Positions 24,267-32,491 of a stretch of 36,448 bases of DNA are shown here, piece after piece. Below the pieces are notes generated by a model. The model did not search any database and was not told where the DNA came from. It saw only the letters and a program-made list of their open reading frames with translations. The translations under genes and the position numbers were made by a program. Position 1 is the first letter of the stretch, and every line of letters starts with the position of its first letter. The stretch is from assembly GCA_905236325.1 (NCBI GenBank), contig CAJOPJ010000230.1:1-36448 (forward strand), written 5' to 3'. This DNA comes from an uncultured Selenomonadaceae bacterium (lineage in GTDB: Bacteria > Bacillota > Negativicutes > Selenomonadales > Selenomonadaceae).

Positions 24267-24788
24267 ATGAACAGTTTAACCGGACTAAACGCTTTGATTG
24301 TGAATAATATTTTTTACATAATAATTGGCGTTGGATTTATTTTGTTGGTGCTGTTTTTTTTGCTGATAACTGCAAAGATGGATATTTCTGACCTCCGGCA
24401 ACGTTACAAAAAAATGATGGGCGAATCGGACGGCTTGGAGCTTGAAAGAATGCTTAATGAACACGCCGACATAATGAAAAGAATTTCCGGCGATATGCGC
24501 AGAGTTGACGGCGAAATTTCAAATATCAACGCGCTTTTGGAAAAGGCAATTACGCGCGTTGCAATTATCAGATACAACGCCTTTGATGATACAAGTTCGG
24601 ATCTTAGTTTTTCACTTGCTCTGCTCGACGACAACAACACCGGCGTAATAATTTCTTCGCTGTATGGTCGTGATACTTCACAAACTTACGCAAAACCAAT
24701 AATCAATGGCAATTCGCCGCAATACAAATTGACTGATGAAGAAATTCAAGTCCTCAAGGAAGCGTCAATTTCACCTGTTAGGAAGTGA
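24267..24788 (+). CDS. DUF4446 family protein
   Basis: This 173-residue protein belongs to DUF4446, a conserved Firmicute family of unknown function. It has an N-terminal membrane helix (IFYIIIGVGFILLVLFFLL, about residues 15-33), a charged coiled-coil segment (about 45-95), and the highly conserved core IRYNAFDDTSSDLSFSLALL (about 111-130), then NNTGVIISSLYGRDTSQTYAKP. The frame extends upstream to 24222, but ATG 24267 after AGGTGGG is the start. The next gene starts 5 nt after its stop, which itself lies in that gene's ribosome-binding site. In other Firmicutes the gene often sits near parB/noc; here it leads the TerD cluster. Confidence 0.9.
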   Translation: MNSLTGLNALIVNNIFYIIIGVGFILLVLFFLLITAKMDISDLRQRYKKMMGESDGLELERMLNEHADIMKRISGDMRRVDGEISNINALLEKAITRVAIIRYNAFDDTSSDLSFSLALLDDNNTGVIISSLYGRDTSQTYAKPIINGNSPQYKLTDEEIQVLKEASISPVRK

Positions 24789-24793
24789 TTTTT

Positions 24794-25675
24794 ATGCAAA
24801 AAAAAATTACATTGGCTGAAAATAATTTGCGCGTGAAGTTGGAGCGCAATTCAGAAATTGAAATTGACACAGCGGCTTTTTTGTCGGACGCTGAAGATAA
24901 AACTACCGAAGCTGATTTAGTTTTTTATGGCAATGAAAATCACAATTCCGGCGGCGTAATTCACAATGCTGATGACTCAATCTCAATCGACCTGTCAAAA
25001 ATTCCTGCGCAAATTGTTAAAATTACTTTCACTGCAACAATTTATGAACCGCAGGAAACTAAGCATAACTTCAGTCAAGTTGGCGCAATGAATTTAAAAA
25101 TTTACAACATTGCAGGTACAGAAATTTTTGCCTTTCCAATAAGCACAGAAAAAAATGTCACGACAATTATTTTAGGCGACTTTTGCCGGCAAAAAAATTG
25201 TTGGACTTTCGAGGCTAACGGTGCATTTTATCCTATAGAACTTAAAGACATTTGCAAAATTTTCGGCTTGAATGTTGAAGGCGAAGTTGAGGAAAATAAC
25301 ATAAAACCTGAGGAAGTTGAAAAATTCAGCAAAGATTATTCTGAAAAAAGTTTTTTTGATAAATCTGTCGGCGTTGTCAAAAAAGCAGGTCTGGAACTTA
25401 TTTATAAAGCTTTGCAACTTTACTATGTCACCCAAAAGCCAAATTGTCCAACGCGCGTTAAGGCTGCAATTTATGGTACGCTTGGAATGTTTATTGCGCC
25501 ACTGGATTTTATTCCTGACTTTATGCCGATTATGGGGTTCACTGACGACGCCGGCGCAATCGCAGTTGCTTTGACTATTGCGCATTTTTACATTGACGAC
25601 GAAGTTAAAAAAAATGCCAAAGACAGACTACAAAGTTTGTTCGGCAAAGAAATTTTGTCTGAATTGAAAGTTTAG
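24794..25675 (+). CDS. TerD-domain protein fused to a DUF1232 (YkvA) membrane domain
   Basis: Residues about 1-160 form a TerD-type beta-sandwich: EIDTAAFLSD, LVFYGNENHNSGGVIHN, DDSISIDLSKIP, and FTATIYEPQETKHNFSQV. The N-terminal KGQK and the acidic calcium loop of classical TerD (DLDA and the GEGDGDDE-type loop) are reduced to EIDT and ADDS. After a linker, residues about 217-282 are a DUF1232/YkvA domain: AAIYGTLGMFIAPLDFIPDFMPI, FTDDAGAIAVALTIAHFYI. So the protein is probably anchored in the membrane. The start is ATG 24794 (293 aa); the GTG at 24785 lies in the ribosome-binding site. It is in the DUF4446-terD-hypA gene run. Confidence 0.88.
   Translation: MQKKITLAENNLRVKLERNSEIEIDTAAFLSDAEDKTTEADLVFYGNENHNSGGVIHNADDSISIDLSKIPAQIVKITFTATIYEPQETKHNFSQVGAMNLKIYNIAGTEIFAFPISTEKNVTTIILGDFCRQKNCWTFEANGAFYPIELKDICKIFGLNVEGEVEENNIKPEEVEKFSKDYSEKSFFDKSVGVVKKAGLELIYKALQLYYVTQKPNCPTRVKAAIYGTLGMFIAPLDFIPDFMPIMGFTDDAGAIAVALTIAHFYIDDEVKKNAKDRLQSLFGKEILSELKV
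24941..25006 (+). repeat. conserved 66-bp block shared by two terD-like genes (copy 1)
   Basis: This stretch matches 25850-25915 at 64 of 66 positions (both mismatches are silent T/C changes), while the flanking domain sequence is more diverged. It encodes the HNSGGVIHNADDS segment. Confidence 0.85.
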
Positions 25676-25687
25676 GTGGTGATTTTT

Positions 25688-26836
25688 ATGGAACTTCGCA
25701 AGGGACAAAAAGTTCAGCTGAATGAAAATTTGCTGACAGTTCGGTTTGAAAGAAATTCCGGCGCAGTTGAAATTGACACGGCGGCTTTCTTGCAAACTGC
25801 AAGCCCAACAGTTGCTGAGGAAGATTTTATTTTTTATGGCAATGCCATCCACAATTCCGGCGGCGTAATCCACAATGCTGACGACTCAATCTCAATCGAC
25901 CTGTCAAAAATTCCTAAACACATTGAAAAAATTTCTTTCACTGCGACAATTTATGACGCGGCAGTCCGCAAACAAAATTTCAGCAAAATCAGCGGCGCGT
26001 CGCTAAAAATTATCAACCGGCAAGGCGTTAATCTTTACAATTTTGCGCTGGAAAGTTTCACTTCGGAAACTGCGATTGTACTTGGCGAAATTTATCGCTA
26101 CAAAGACAGTTGGAAGTTCAACGCAGTCGGCGCAGGTTTTTATGGCGGCTTAGCTGCACTTTGCAAAAATTTTGGCATTGAAGTTACCGAAGAAATGTCG
26201 GCTCCATCGCAACCAACTCCGCCACCAAAAATTATAATTCCGCCGCCAACTAAAATTGAACTTCAAAAAGGACAAAAAATCAATATCAAAAAAAAGTCCG
26301 CCAATCTTGGCGAAATTTTAATCAATTTAAATTGGGCACAGCCAACTAAATCAGGCGTTCTTGGCAGATTTAAAAATTCTATCGACTTGGATTTAGCTTG
26401 CCTTTATGAACTTAAAGACGGCGAAATCGGCGCAATTCAAGCACTTGGAAATTATTTTGGCGATTTAAATTATCCACCCTACATTGCGCTTGACGGCGAC
26501 GACAGAACAGGTTCTGTTGCAGGCGGCGAAAATTTGCGCATAAATGGCAAATACATAGATAAAATCAGTCGCATTTTGATTTTTACTTTTATTTATTCCG
26601 GCGCGGCAAATTGGCAACAAGCTAAAGGCGTTGTCACAGTAAAATGTCCCGGCAATCCTGACTTGATTGTGCGTATGGATGAGTACGGCTTTGACTTGCC
26701 AACTTGCGCAATTGCTTTGCTTGAAAATATCGGCGAAACATTTTGTGTTGAAAAAATTGTCAATTTCTATTATGATTCTAAACAGATGGACGAAGACTTC
26801 GACTGGGGTCTTACTTGGACTCGCGGAAGTAAATAA
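25688..26836 (+). CDS. two-domain TerD/TerA-like protein
   Basis: Residues about 1-170 are a TerD domain beginning MELRKGQKVQLNENLL, with EIDTAAFLQT, DFIFYGNAIHNSGGVIHN, ATIYDAAVRKQNFSK, GEIYRYKDSWKFNAVGAGF and GGLAALCKNFGIEV. A proline-rich linker (SQPTPPPKIIIPPPTK, about 183-198) follows. Residues about 200-382 form a TerA-like domain: LQKGQKINIKKK, GEILINLNW, SIDLDLACLYELKDG, YIALDGDDRTG, FTFIYSGAANW, and VEKIVNFYYDSKQMDEDFDWG. TerA/TerD proteins occur in tellurite- and stress-resistance loci with an unclear, possibly calcium-dependent role. The start is ATG 25688 after GGTGGTGA. Part of the TerD domain is nearly identical at DNA level to the upstream gene. Confidence 0.9.
   Translation: MELRKGQKVQLNENLLTVRFERNSGAVEIDTAAFLQTASPTVAEEDFIFYGNAIHNSGGVIHNADDSISIDLSKIPKHIEKISFTATIYDAAVRKQNFSKISGASLKIINRQGVNLYNFALESFTSETAIVLGEIYRYKDSWKFNAVGAGFYGGLAALCKNFGIEVTEEMSAPSQPTPPPKIIIPPPTKIELQKGQKINIKKKSANLGEILINLNWAQPTKSGVLGRFKNSIDLDLACLYELKDGEIGAIQALGNYFGDLNYPPYIALDGDDRTGSVAGGENLRINGKYIDKISRILIFTFIYSGAANWQQAKGVVTVKCPGNPDLIVRMDEYGFDLPTCAIALLENIGETFCVEKIVNFYYDSKQMDEDFDWGLTWTRGSK
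25850..25915 (+). repeat. conserved 66-bp block shared by two terD-like genes (copy 2)
   Basis: Second copy of the block at 24941-25006, in the same reading frame of the next gene; see that entry. Confidence 0.85.
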
Positions 26837-26857
26837 ATTGTTAGGAGGAATTTTAAA

Positions 26858-27436
26858 ATGGCAATCAGTTTGAAAAAAGGTCAGAAAGTTGATTTAACAA
26901 AAGGCAATCCAAGTTTGACAAAAATTTTAGTCGGACTTGGTTGGGATACCAATAAGTACGACGGCGGCTTTGACTTCGACTTGGACGCTGCGGCTTTTTG
27001 CTTGAACTCAACAGGCAAAGTCAACAAGGACGAAGATTTTGTTTTTTATAACAACCTCAAGCACGAAAGCGGCGCAGTCGAACACATGGGCGACAACTTA
27101 ACCGGCGAAGGCGAAGGTGACGATGAAGAAATCAAAATCGACTTGCCTAAAGTTCCTGCCAACATTGAAAAAATCGACTTCACTGTCACAATTTATGACG
27201 CAGAAGCACGCAAGCAAACTTTCGGTCAAGTTTCTAACGCTTACATTCGCGTTGTGGACGATTCAACAGGCAAAGAACTTATCCGCTACGATCTTGGCGA
27301 AGATTTTTCAGTCGAAACTGCAGTTGTTGTCGGCGAACTTTATCGGCATAACGGCGAATGGAAATTTAACGCTATTGGTTCAGGTTTCAGCGGCGGCTTA
27401 GCTGCTCTCGGCAGAAATTTTGGAGTTAATGTCTAA
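26858..27436 (+). CDS. terD: TerD family protein (classical, calcium-binding form)
   Basis: This 192-residue protein is a full-length TerD/TerE-type protein. It begins [20 protein letters not shown], has the N-terminal calcium motif [10 protein letters not shown] (about residues 39-48), [20 protein letters not shown], the acidic loop [11 protein letters not shown] (about 81-91), [16 protein letters not shown], and ends with [20 protein letters not shown]. All acidic calcium ligands expected in TerD are present, in contrast to the two upstream relatives. RBS AGGAGG precedes ATG 26858, 21 nt after the previous stop. Its stop overlaps the hypA start by one base (TAATG). Confidence 0.94.
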   Translation: MAISLKKGQKVDLTKGNPSLTKILVGLGWDTNKYDGGFDFDLDAAAFCLNSTGKVNKDEDFVFYNNLKHESGAVEHMGDNLTGEGEGDDEEIKIDLPKVPANIEKIDFTVTIYDAEARKQTFGQVSNAYIRVVDDSTGKELIRYDLGEDFSVETAVVVGELYRHNGEWKFNAIGSGFSGGLAALGRNFGVNV

Positions 27437-27774
27437 TGCATGAAGCATCTTTGGCTGAAAGTATAATAAAAATTGCACTCGACACGGCTGAAAAAAATTC
27501 TGCAAAAAAAATAACAGCTGTCGGCTTAAAGTTAGGTGAAATGGCTGGCGTTGAAGTCGAGGCGTTGAATTTAAGTTTTAATGTTTTAAAACAAAAAACA
27601 CCGGCGCAGGACGCGGAATTAAAAATAAATCGCGTCCCAATCCGCGCCACTTGCAACAAGTGCGGTAAAACTTTTGAAGTTCCGCACTATAATTTTTTTT
27701 GCCCTGAATGTGACGGAATTTTAATTTTGCAAAGTGGACGCGAACTTCTGGTTGAATTTGTTGACTGCGAATGA
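27436..27774 (+). CDS. hypA: hydrogenase/urease nickel metallochaperone HypA
   Basis: HypA delivers nickel to [NiFe]-hydrogenase (and in some species urease). The 112-residue protein starts [10 protein letters not shown] (family: MHE, whose His2 binds nickel; the ATG overlaps the terD stop) and carries the zinc site CNKCG and CPEC (two CxxC pairs, about residues 73-92). LKLGEMAGVEVEAL is family-typical. RBS GGAG lies in the end of terD, so translation is coupled to it. None of hypB-F or a hydrogenase gene is in the window, so the link to TerD proteins is unusual. Confidence 0.94.
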   Translation: MHEASLAESIIKIALDTAEKNSAKKITAVGLKLGEMAGVEVEALNLSFNVLKQKTPAQDAELKINRVPIRATCNKCGKTFEVPHYNFFCPECDGILILQSGRELLVEFVDCE

Positions 27775-27833
27775 TTTATTTTTGACAAGTTCACGCGAAG
27801 TTAAATTTCAAAAATCTTGAGGAGTGAAAATTT

Positions 27834-28685
27834 TTGACAAAATTACAGGCGCACGCAAATAATATCGCCTTGCCGCACGCAATTTTTTCAATGCCATTTG
27901 CGTTTATGGGCGCGTTAATGGCAACTGAAGGCGCGGTTGATTGGTGGATTTTATTTTTAATTACAGTTACAGTGACTGCTGCGCGTTCGGCAGCGTTGGC
28001 GTTGAACAATTTAGCAGACTTGAAATATGACAAACTGCAGCCGCGAATGAGCTATCGTGCAATGGTTCGCGGCGAAATTTCACGCACTGAAGCAATAATT
28101 TTTATCGCGCTGTGTTTTGTAATTTTAATTGTGACAGTCGCGCAGTTACCGCCAATCTGCATTAAACTTTTGCCGATAGCAGCGTTGCCGTTCATAATCT
28201 ACCCATTCACCAAAAGATTTACCGGCTGGTGTCATTTAGTTTTAGGCTTAGCACTTGCAATGGCACCTGCCGGCGCATGGTTAGCCTCCGGCGGCGAACT
28301 TTTTAAGCCGGCACAAATTTTTTTGTCATTGGCTATAATGTTTTGGATTGCAGGTTTTGACGCAATGTATGGCGCACAAGATGAAAAATTTGATAAATCG
28401 CAGAAGTTACATTCTTTAGCTACAGAATTTGGCGCACGCGGCGCATTTAAAATTGCGACTGCTTGGCATGTGATTAGCATAATTTGTTTGCTTATTTGCG
28501 GCGTGATTTTAAATTTGTCGACGATTTATTATATCGGCGTCGGCGTTGCGGCAGGTACTTTGATTTATCAGCACGCGATTGTCAGCTACAATGATTTCAG
28601 CCAAGTTACGCAAACTTACTTCCTGCGCAACGGCATTGTTTCAATCGCGCTTTTGGTTTTTACTTGGCTTAACTACCTTGTATAA
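27834..28685 (+). CDS. UbiA-family prenyltransferase (MqnP/UbiA-like)
   Basis: This 283-residue integral membrane protein, with about eight transmembrane helices, has both aspartate motifs of UbiA prenyltransferases: NNLADLKYD (about residues 58-66) and FDAMYGAQDEKFD (about 175-187). The second is typical of the 4-hydroxybenzoate/futalosine-route (MqnP) branch, so it probably attaches the polyprenyl tail in menaquinone biosynthesis. The start is TTG 27834 after GAGGAGTG. The next gene is type II NADH dehydrogenase, the enzyme that reduces menaquinone. No other mqn or men gene is in the window, and the exact acceptor substrate is uncertain. Confidence 0.85.
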   Translation: MTKLQAHANNIALPHAIFSMPFAFMGALMATEGAVDWWILFLITVTVTAARSAALALNNLADLKYDKLQPRMSYRAMVRGEISRTEAIIFIALCFVILIVTVAQLPPICIKLLPIAALPFIIYPFTKRFTGWCHLVLGLALAMAPAGAWLASGGELFKPAQIFLSLAIMFWIAGFDAMYGAQDEKFDKSQKLHSLATEFGARGAFKIATAWHVISIICLLICGVILNLSTIYYIGVGVAAGTLIYQHAIVSYNDFSQVTQTYFLRNGIVSIALLVFTWLNYLV

Positions 28686-28706
28686 AAAAATTTTTTATGC
28701 TATTAT
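28678..28706 (+). promoter_or_regulatory. promoter for ndh
   Basis: TTGTAT (28678-28683) overlaps the end of the prenyltransferase gene; after a 17-nt spacer ending ATGC comes TATTAT (28701-28706). RBS AGGAGG lies at about 28737-28742. Confidence 0.6.
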
Positions 28707-28751
28707 TTTTGCATTGTAATTATAAAAATTATTTTTAGGAGGCTTTATAAA

Positions 28752-30020
28752 ATGGCTGACAAACCTAAAATTGTAATTGTCGGCGGCGGCTTTGGCGGAA
28801 TTAAAATTGCTAAACTTTTCGCCAAAGAAAATGTCGAAGTTACTTTGATTGACAGACATAATTTTCATTTATTCCAGCCGCTTTTGTATCAAGTTTCAAC
28901 TTCAGTGCTTTCGACTGATGAAATTGCTTATCCGATTCGCAGTTTTTTCCGCAAGGCTAAAAATTTCAAGTTGTTTATGGCTAAAGCACGCGGCGTTGAC
29001 CAAGAACGCAATGTTGTTATCACCAATCACGGCGAAATTTCTTACGACTACTTGATTTTGGCGGCGGGCGCAACTACTAACTTTTTCGGTATGAAGGAAG
29101 TTGAAGAGCACGCGTTCGGTATGAAAACAATTCAGGAAGCCTTGCACATTCGCAACCATGTTCTGCATGAATTTGAACGCGCAAGCAAACCTTACCGCAC
29201 GCCGGAAGACCGCAAAAAGCGCATGACTTTTGTAGTTGTCGGCGGCGGACCAACCGGCGTTGAAGAAGCAGGTGCGCTTACCGAATTGATTGAAATTCAG
29301 AAAAAAGAAATTCACGAACTTGATTTTAATGATGTCAGCGTAAAATTGATTGAGGCAACGTCGCGAATTTTGCCGATGATGTCTGAAGATTTACAGCAAA
29401 AAGCAATTCAGGTTTTAAAAGATAAAGGCGTTGAAGTTATGCTCGACACACAGGTTGTCGGCTACGACGGCGATGTTTTGAAACTAAAAAATGGCGTTGA
29501 AATTCCAACCACAACAGTTATCTGGGCAGCCGGCGTTCGCGCTGTTGATATGATGGCAAATTGTGGTGCAGAAACTGCACGTGACGGCAGAGTTTGGGTT
29601 GAAGAAGATTTGCGCTTAAAAAATTCTGTTCATGGCAATGTTTTTGCAATCGGAGACTGCGCGGCTTTTATGCACGGCGATATGCAAAGACCGCTGGCGA
29701 CTGTTGCGCCTGTTGCAACTCAACAAGCAGTTGTCGCGCACAAAAATATTATGAAGTTAATCAAAGGCGATACCAACCTTGAAAAATTTGTCTACAAAGA
29801 CTTAGGCGCAATGGCAACTATTGGACGCGGTCAAGCAGTTGTCAACAGTCCGCACATGACAGGTTTTCTGGCTTGGAGTGCGTGGATGCTTGTTCACTTG
29901 ATTAGACTTGCAGGCGCGCACGCAAACTTCACTGTTGCTATTAAGTGGGCGTGGAACTTCCTTTCCGGTACTCGACTTGGCAGAATTATTACTAACATTG
30001 ATTTGGAAGATAAATATTGA
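28752..30020 (+). CDS. ndh: type II NADH dehydrogenase
   Basis: NDH-2 is a peripheral membrane flavoprotein that passes electrons from NADH to quinone without pumping protons. The 422-residue protein has the FAD-binding Rossmann motif GGGFGG (about residues 11-16), HNFHLFQPLLYQV, the NADH-binding GGGPTG (about 163-168), VIWAAGV, the second FAD motif FAIGDCA, and the quinone-site region VAPVATQQA. A hydrophobic C-terminal tail (AWSAWMLVHLIRLAGAH) should bind the membrane. RBS AGGAGG precedes ATG 28752. It follows the UbiA gene and overlaps the next gene by four bases. Confidence 0.95.
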   Translation: MADKPKIVIVGGGFGGIKIAKLFAKENVEVTLIDRHNFHLFQPLLYQVSTSVLSTDEIAYPIRSFFRKAKNFKLFMAKARGVDQERNVVITNHGEISYDYLILAAGATTNFFGMKEVEEHAFGMKTIQEALHIRNHVLHEFERASKPYRTPEDRKKRMTFVVVGGGPTGVEEAGALTELIEIQKKEIHELDFNDVSVKLIEATSRILPMMSEDLQQKAIQVLKDKGVEVMLDTQVVGYDGDVLKLKNGVEIPTTTVIWAAGVRAVDMMANCGAETARDGRVWVEEDLRLKNSVHGNVFAIGDCAAFMHGDMQRPLATVAPVATQQAVVAHKNIMKLIKGDTNLEKFVYKDLGAMATIGRGQAVVNSPHMTGFLAWSAWMLVHLIRLAGAHANFTVAIKWAWNFLSGTRLGRIITNIDLEDKY

Positions 30021-30577
30021 GCAGAAAAAATTTTTTAATATTTGGCACGGCGGGATTATTTTTAATTTGCGCTGTGATTTTTTTGACTTCACTTTACCAA
30101 ACAACACGCGCAGAAATTTTACGCATGCAAACCGAAACGCAACGCTTGGAACTTGAAACAGCAGAATTAAAAAAATATTTTGCAAAAGCCGGCAACGCTG
30201 AAAAATTTTTTGAACTCAATGAAGAAAATTTTATTTCAGTGCGTGAATTTTTGCCGGCGACTTTTGAACAGGAAAAGTTCACTGACTCAATTTATCGCGC
30301 AGCAAACAAAAATAATATTTCAATCAGCGCATTGCAGATTGAAGAACCTTTGCAGTTGGAAGTCAGCGAAAATTTTGCAGGAAATTTTTTCAAACAATCA
30401 ATCAGAGTTCAATTTGCGGCTGAATATGTTCAGCTGTTGAATTTTTTGCGTGAAGTTTTGGACGGCAAAAGATTTGCAACACTTGGAAAAATTTCTATCA
30501 GCGCGGAAGATGAAATTTTAAATTGTGACGCAGAATTTTTTATTTACACAGCAAAGTTGGTGACAAATATTGAATAA
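30017..30577 (+). CDS. PilO/GspM-like small membrane protein
   Basis: I do not recognise this 186-residue protein with certainty. It has one N-terminal membrane helix (FLIFGTAGLFLICAVIFLTSL), a coiled-coil (about residues 28-55: ARAEILRMQTETQRLELETAELKK is the pattern), and a C-terminal alpha-beta domain. This is the topology of PilO/GspM, inner-membrane assembly proteins of type IV pili and type II secretion. NISISALQIEEP and VQLLNFLREVLDGKRFATLGKISI resemble that family. TTG 30017 overlaps the ndh stop by four bases and the next gene starts within its end. No other pilus gene is near, so the assignment is structural guesswork. Confidence 0.6.
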   Translation: MSRKNFLIFGTAGLFLICAVIFLTSLYQTTRAEILRMQTETQRLELETAELKKYFAKAGNAEKFFELNEENFISVREFLPATFEQEKFTDSIYRAANKNNISISALQIEEPLQLEVSENFAGNFFKQSIRVQFAAEYVQLLNFLREVLDGKRFATLGKISISAEDEILNCDAEFFIYTAKLVTNIE

Positions 30578-31820
30578 TACAGCTGTTATTCATGGAAATT
30601 TTTTATACACGCCTGACAAAGACAATTTTGTTACATTAAAAAATGGCTATATGTATTTGCGCAATGGTCGGATTGAATATCTTGGTAACAAATGTCCAAT
30701 TGAAAATATTCCAGTGCTGAATTATCAAGACAAATTGATTTTGCCGGGATTTTATGATATGCATCTGCATGCGCCGCAATTTAATCAAATTGGTCATGGA
30801 ATGGACGAACAATTGCTTGACTGGCTGAATAAATATACATTTGCCGAAGAAAGTAAATTTGTTTCTGCCTCTTACGCTGAAGAAGTTTACAAAATTTTTG
30901 CAGATGAACTGGTGCGTAATGGAACTGTCGGGACGGCAATTTTTTCCACAATACATTTTGAAAGCACCAACAAATTAGCTGAAAAAATTTTAGCAAAAGG
31001 ACTTCGCGCTTATGTCGGCAAAGTCAACATGGATACAAATTCGGCGACGACATTGACTGAAGATACAAAAATTTCATTGCAGGAAACTGAAAAATTTATA
31101 CAAAAATGGCGGCAAAATAAATTTGTAAAACCAATCATAACGCCGCGATTTGTACCAAGTTGTACACCTGAACTTCTGCAAGGACTTGGCAATTTGGCTG
31201 TCAAGTACAATTTGCCTGTTCAAAGTCATTTGTCTGAAAATATTTCTGAAGTCAACTTGGTAAAGAAACTTTTTCCGCAAGAAAAATATTACCTGGAAGT
31301 TTATGATAAATTTAATCTGTTTGGTGAAACGCCAACTTTAATGGCGCATTGTATACACCTTAGCGACGCAGAAATTTCAAAAATTGCAAAGCGCAATGTT
31401 TATGCTGTTCATTGTCCTGACTCCAATCTCAACTTGAGTAGTGGAATTATGCCTGTCAGGAAAATGCTTAATGCCGGTGTTAAAATTGCGCTGGGAAGTG
31501 ATATTGGCGCAGGTCACAGCTTATTTATTCCGCACGCAATTGTCAGAGCTGTTCAACTTTCAAAACTTGCAAACTTAGCAGACAATTCCTGCACACCACT
31601 GAAACTTTCTGAAATTTTTTATATGGCAACTAAATCCGGCGGAAGTTTTTTTGGAAAATCCGGCAGTTTTGAAATTAATTTTACAGCTGATTTTATTGTG
31701 GTCAATGTGCCTGAAAGTCAAAAAAATAAAAGCCTTGAAGAACAACTGCAAAATTTTATTTATCATGGCAAACCACAGGATATTATAAAAATTTATGTGG
31801 CAGGAAAACCTGTCAACTGA
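30570..31820 (+). CDS. guaD: guanine deaminase
   Basis: This amidohydrolase converts guanine to xanthine and ammonia. Zinc ligands are in the N-terminal motif GFYDMHLHAPQF (His65, His67), QSHLSEN, MAHCIHL and the SDIGAG motif with its conserved Asp near the C-terminus; HLHAPQF and the GIMPVRKMLNAG segment set it apart from other amidohydrolases. The 416-residue length is normal. The start is TTG 30570, overlapping the previous gene by eight bases. It is coupled to an HD-domain gene 28 nt downstream. Confidence 0.92.
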   Translation: MNNTAVIHGNFLYTPDKDNFVTLKNGYMYLRNGRIEYLGNKCPIENIPVLNYQDKLILPGFYDMHLHAPQFNQIGHGMDEQLLDWLNKYTFAEESKFVSASYAEEVYKIFADELVRNGTVGTAIFSTIHFESTNKLAEKILAKGLRAYVGKVNMDTNSATTLTEDTKISLQETEKFIQKWRQNKFVKPIITPRFVPSCTPELLQGLGNLAVKYNLPVQSHLSENISEVNLVKKLFPQEKYYLEVYDKFNLFGETPTLMAHCIHLSDAEISKIAKRNVYAVHCPDSNLNLSSGIMPVRKMLNAGVKIALGSDIGAGHSLFIPHAIVRAVQLSKLANLADNSCTPLKLSEIFYMATKSGGSFFGKSGSFEINFTADFIVVNVPESQKNKSLEEQLQNFIYHGKPQDIIKIYVAGKPVN

Positions 31821-31848
31821 TAAATTATTTTTTTGGGAGGAATTTAAA

Positions 31849-32403
31849 TTGGCAAATTTAACTTTAGCACAGGCAAAAGAAATTTTAGCTAAACACACAA
31901 CTGAAGAGCATTTGTTTACGCACGCAGCTGCAGTCAGCGCAGCTATGGAGGCTATGGCTGAATATTTCGGCGAAGACAAAGAACATTGGGCGGCGATTGG
32001 TTACTTGCACGATGTTGATTTTGAAAAATTTCCTGAAGAACATTGCGCTCATGTACGCGAACTTTTGAAACCTGAAGGCGTTTCTGCTGAAGATATTGAT
32101 ACAATTATTTCGCACGGCTATGGCTTGACTGCTTCTGATGTTAAACCAACCACAAATTGCCAAAAATCTTTATTTGCTGTTGATGAACTTACAGGTATCG
32201 TTCACGCCTATTCCTTAATGCGCCCTGAAAAATTCGCAGGTATGAGCGTTAAAAGCCTTAAAAAAAAATTTAAAGACAAAAGATTTGCCGCAAAATGCAA
32301 CCGAGATGTTATCACAAAAGGCGCACAAGATTTAGGAATCGACTTGGGCGAACTTATGGAACTTTGCATTAAGGGCATGGCGGCGCACGCTGAAAATTTT
32401 TAA
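31849..32403 (+). CDS. HD-domain protein
   Basis: This 184-residue protein has an HD phosphohydrolase core: THAAAVSAAM (His, about residue 24), the adjacent HD pair in GYLHDVDFEKFPEEH, further His in CAHVRELLK, and a conserved Asp in VDELTGIVHAY. Such small proteins are usually metal-dependent hydrolases of nucleotide or other phosphate esters; the substrate cannot be read from sequence. The frame opens further upstream, but TTG 31849 after GGGAGGAA is the start. Co-transcription with guaD suggests nucleotide metabolism. Confidence 0.85.
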   Translation: MANLTLAQAKEILAKHTTEEHLFTHAAAVSAAMEAMAEYFGEDKEHWAAIGYLHDVDFEKFPEEHCAHVRELLKPEGVSAEDIDTIISHGYGLTASDVKPTTNCQKSLFAVDELTGIVHAYSLMRPEKFAGMSVKSLKKKFKDKRFAAKCNRDVITKGAQDLGIDLGELMELCIKGMAAHAENF

Positions 32404-32491
32404 TGTAAACTTAATCTTTCATAAATAAATCACATTTAAGGTTTATAATTTGCCACAGATTTTAAAAAATTTGAGGGATGTGTTGTTATTT

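Noticed and set aside
25172..25585. A 137-codon frame antisense to the TerD-DUF1232 gene
   Set aside because: It mirrors a conserved coding frame; composition and lack of a start signal mark it as a shadow.
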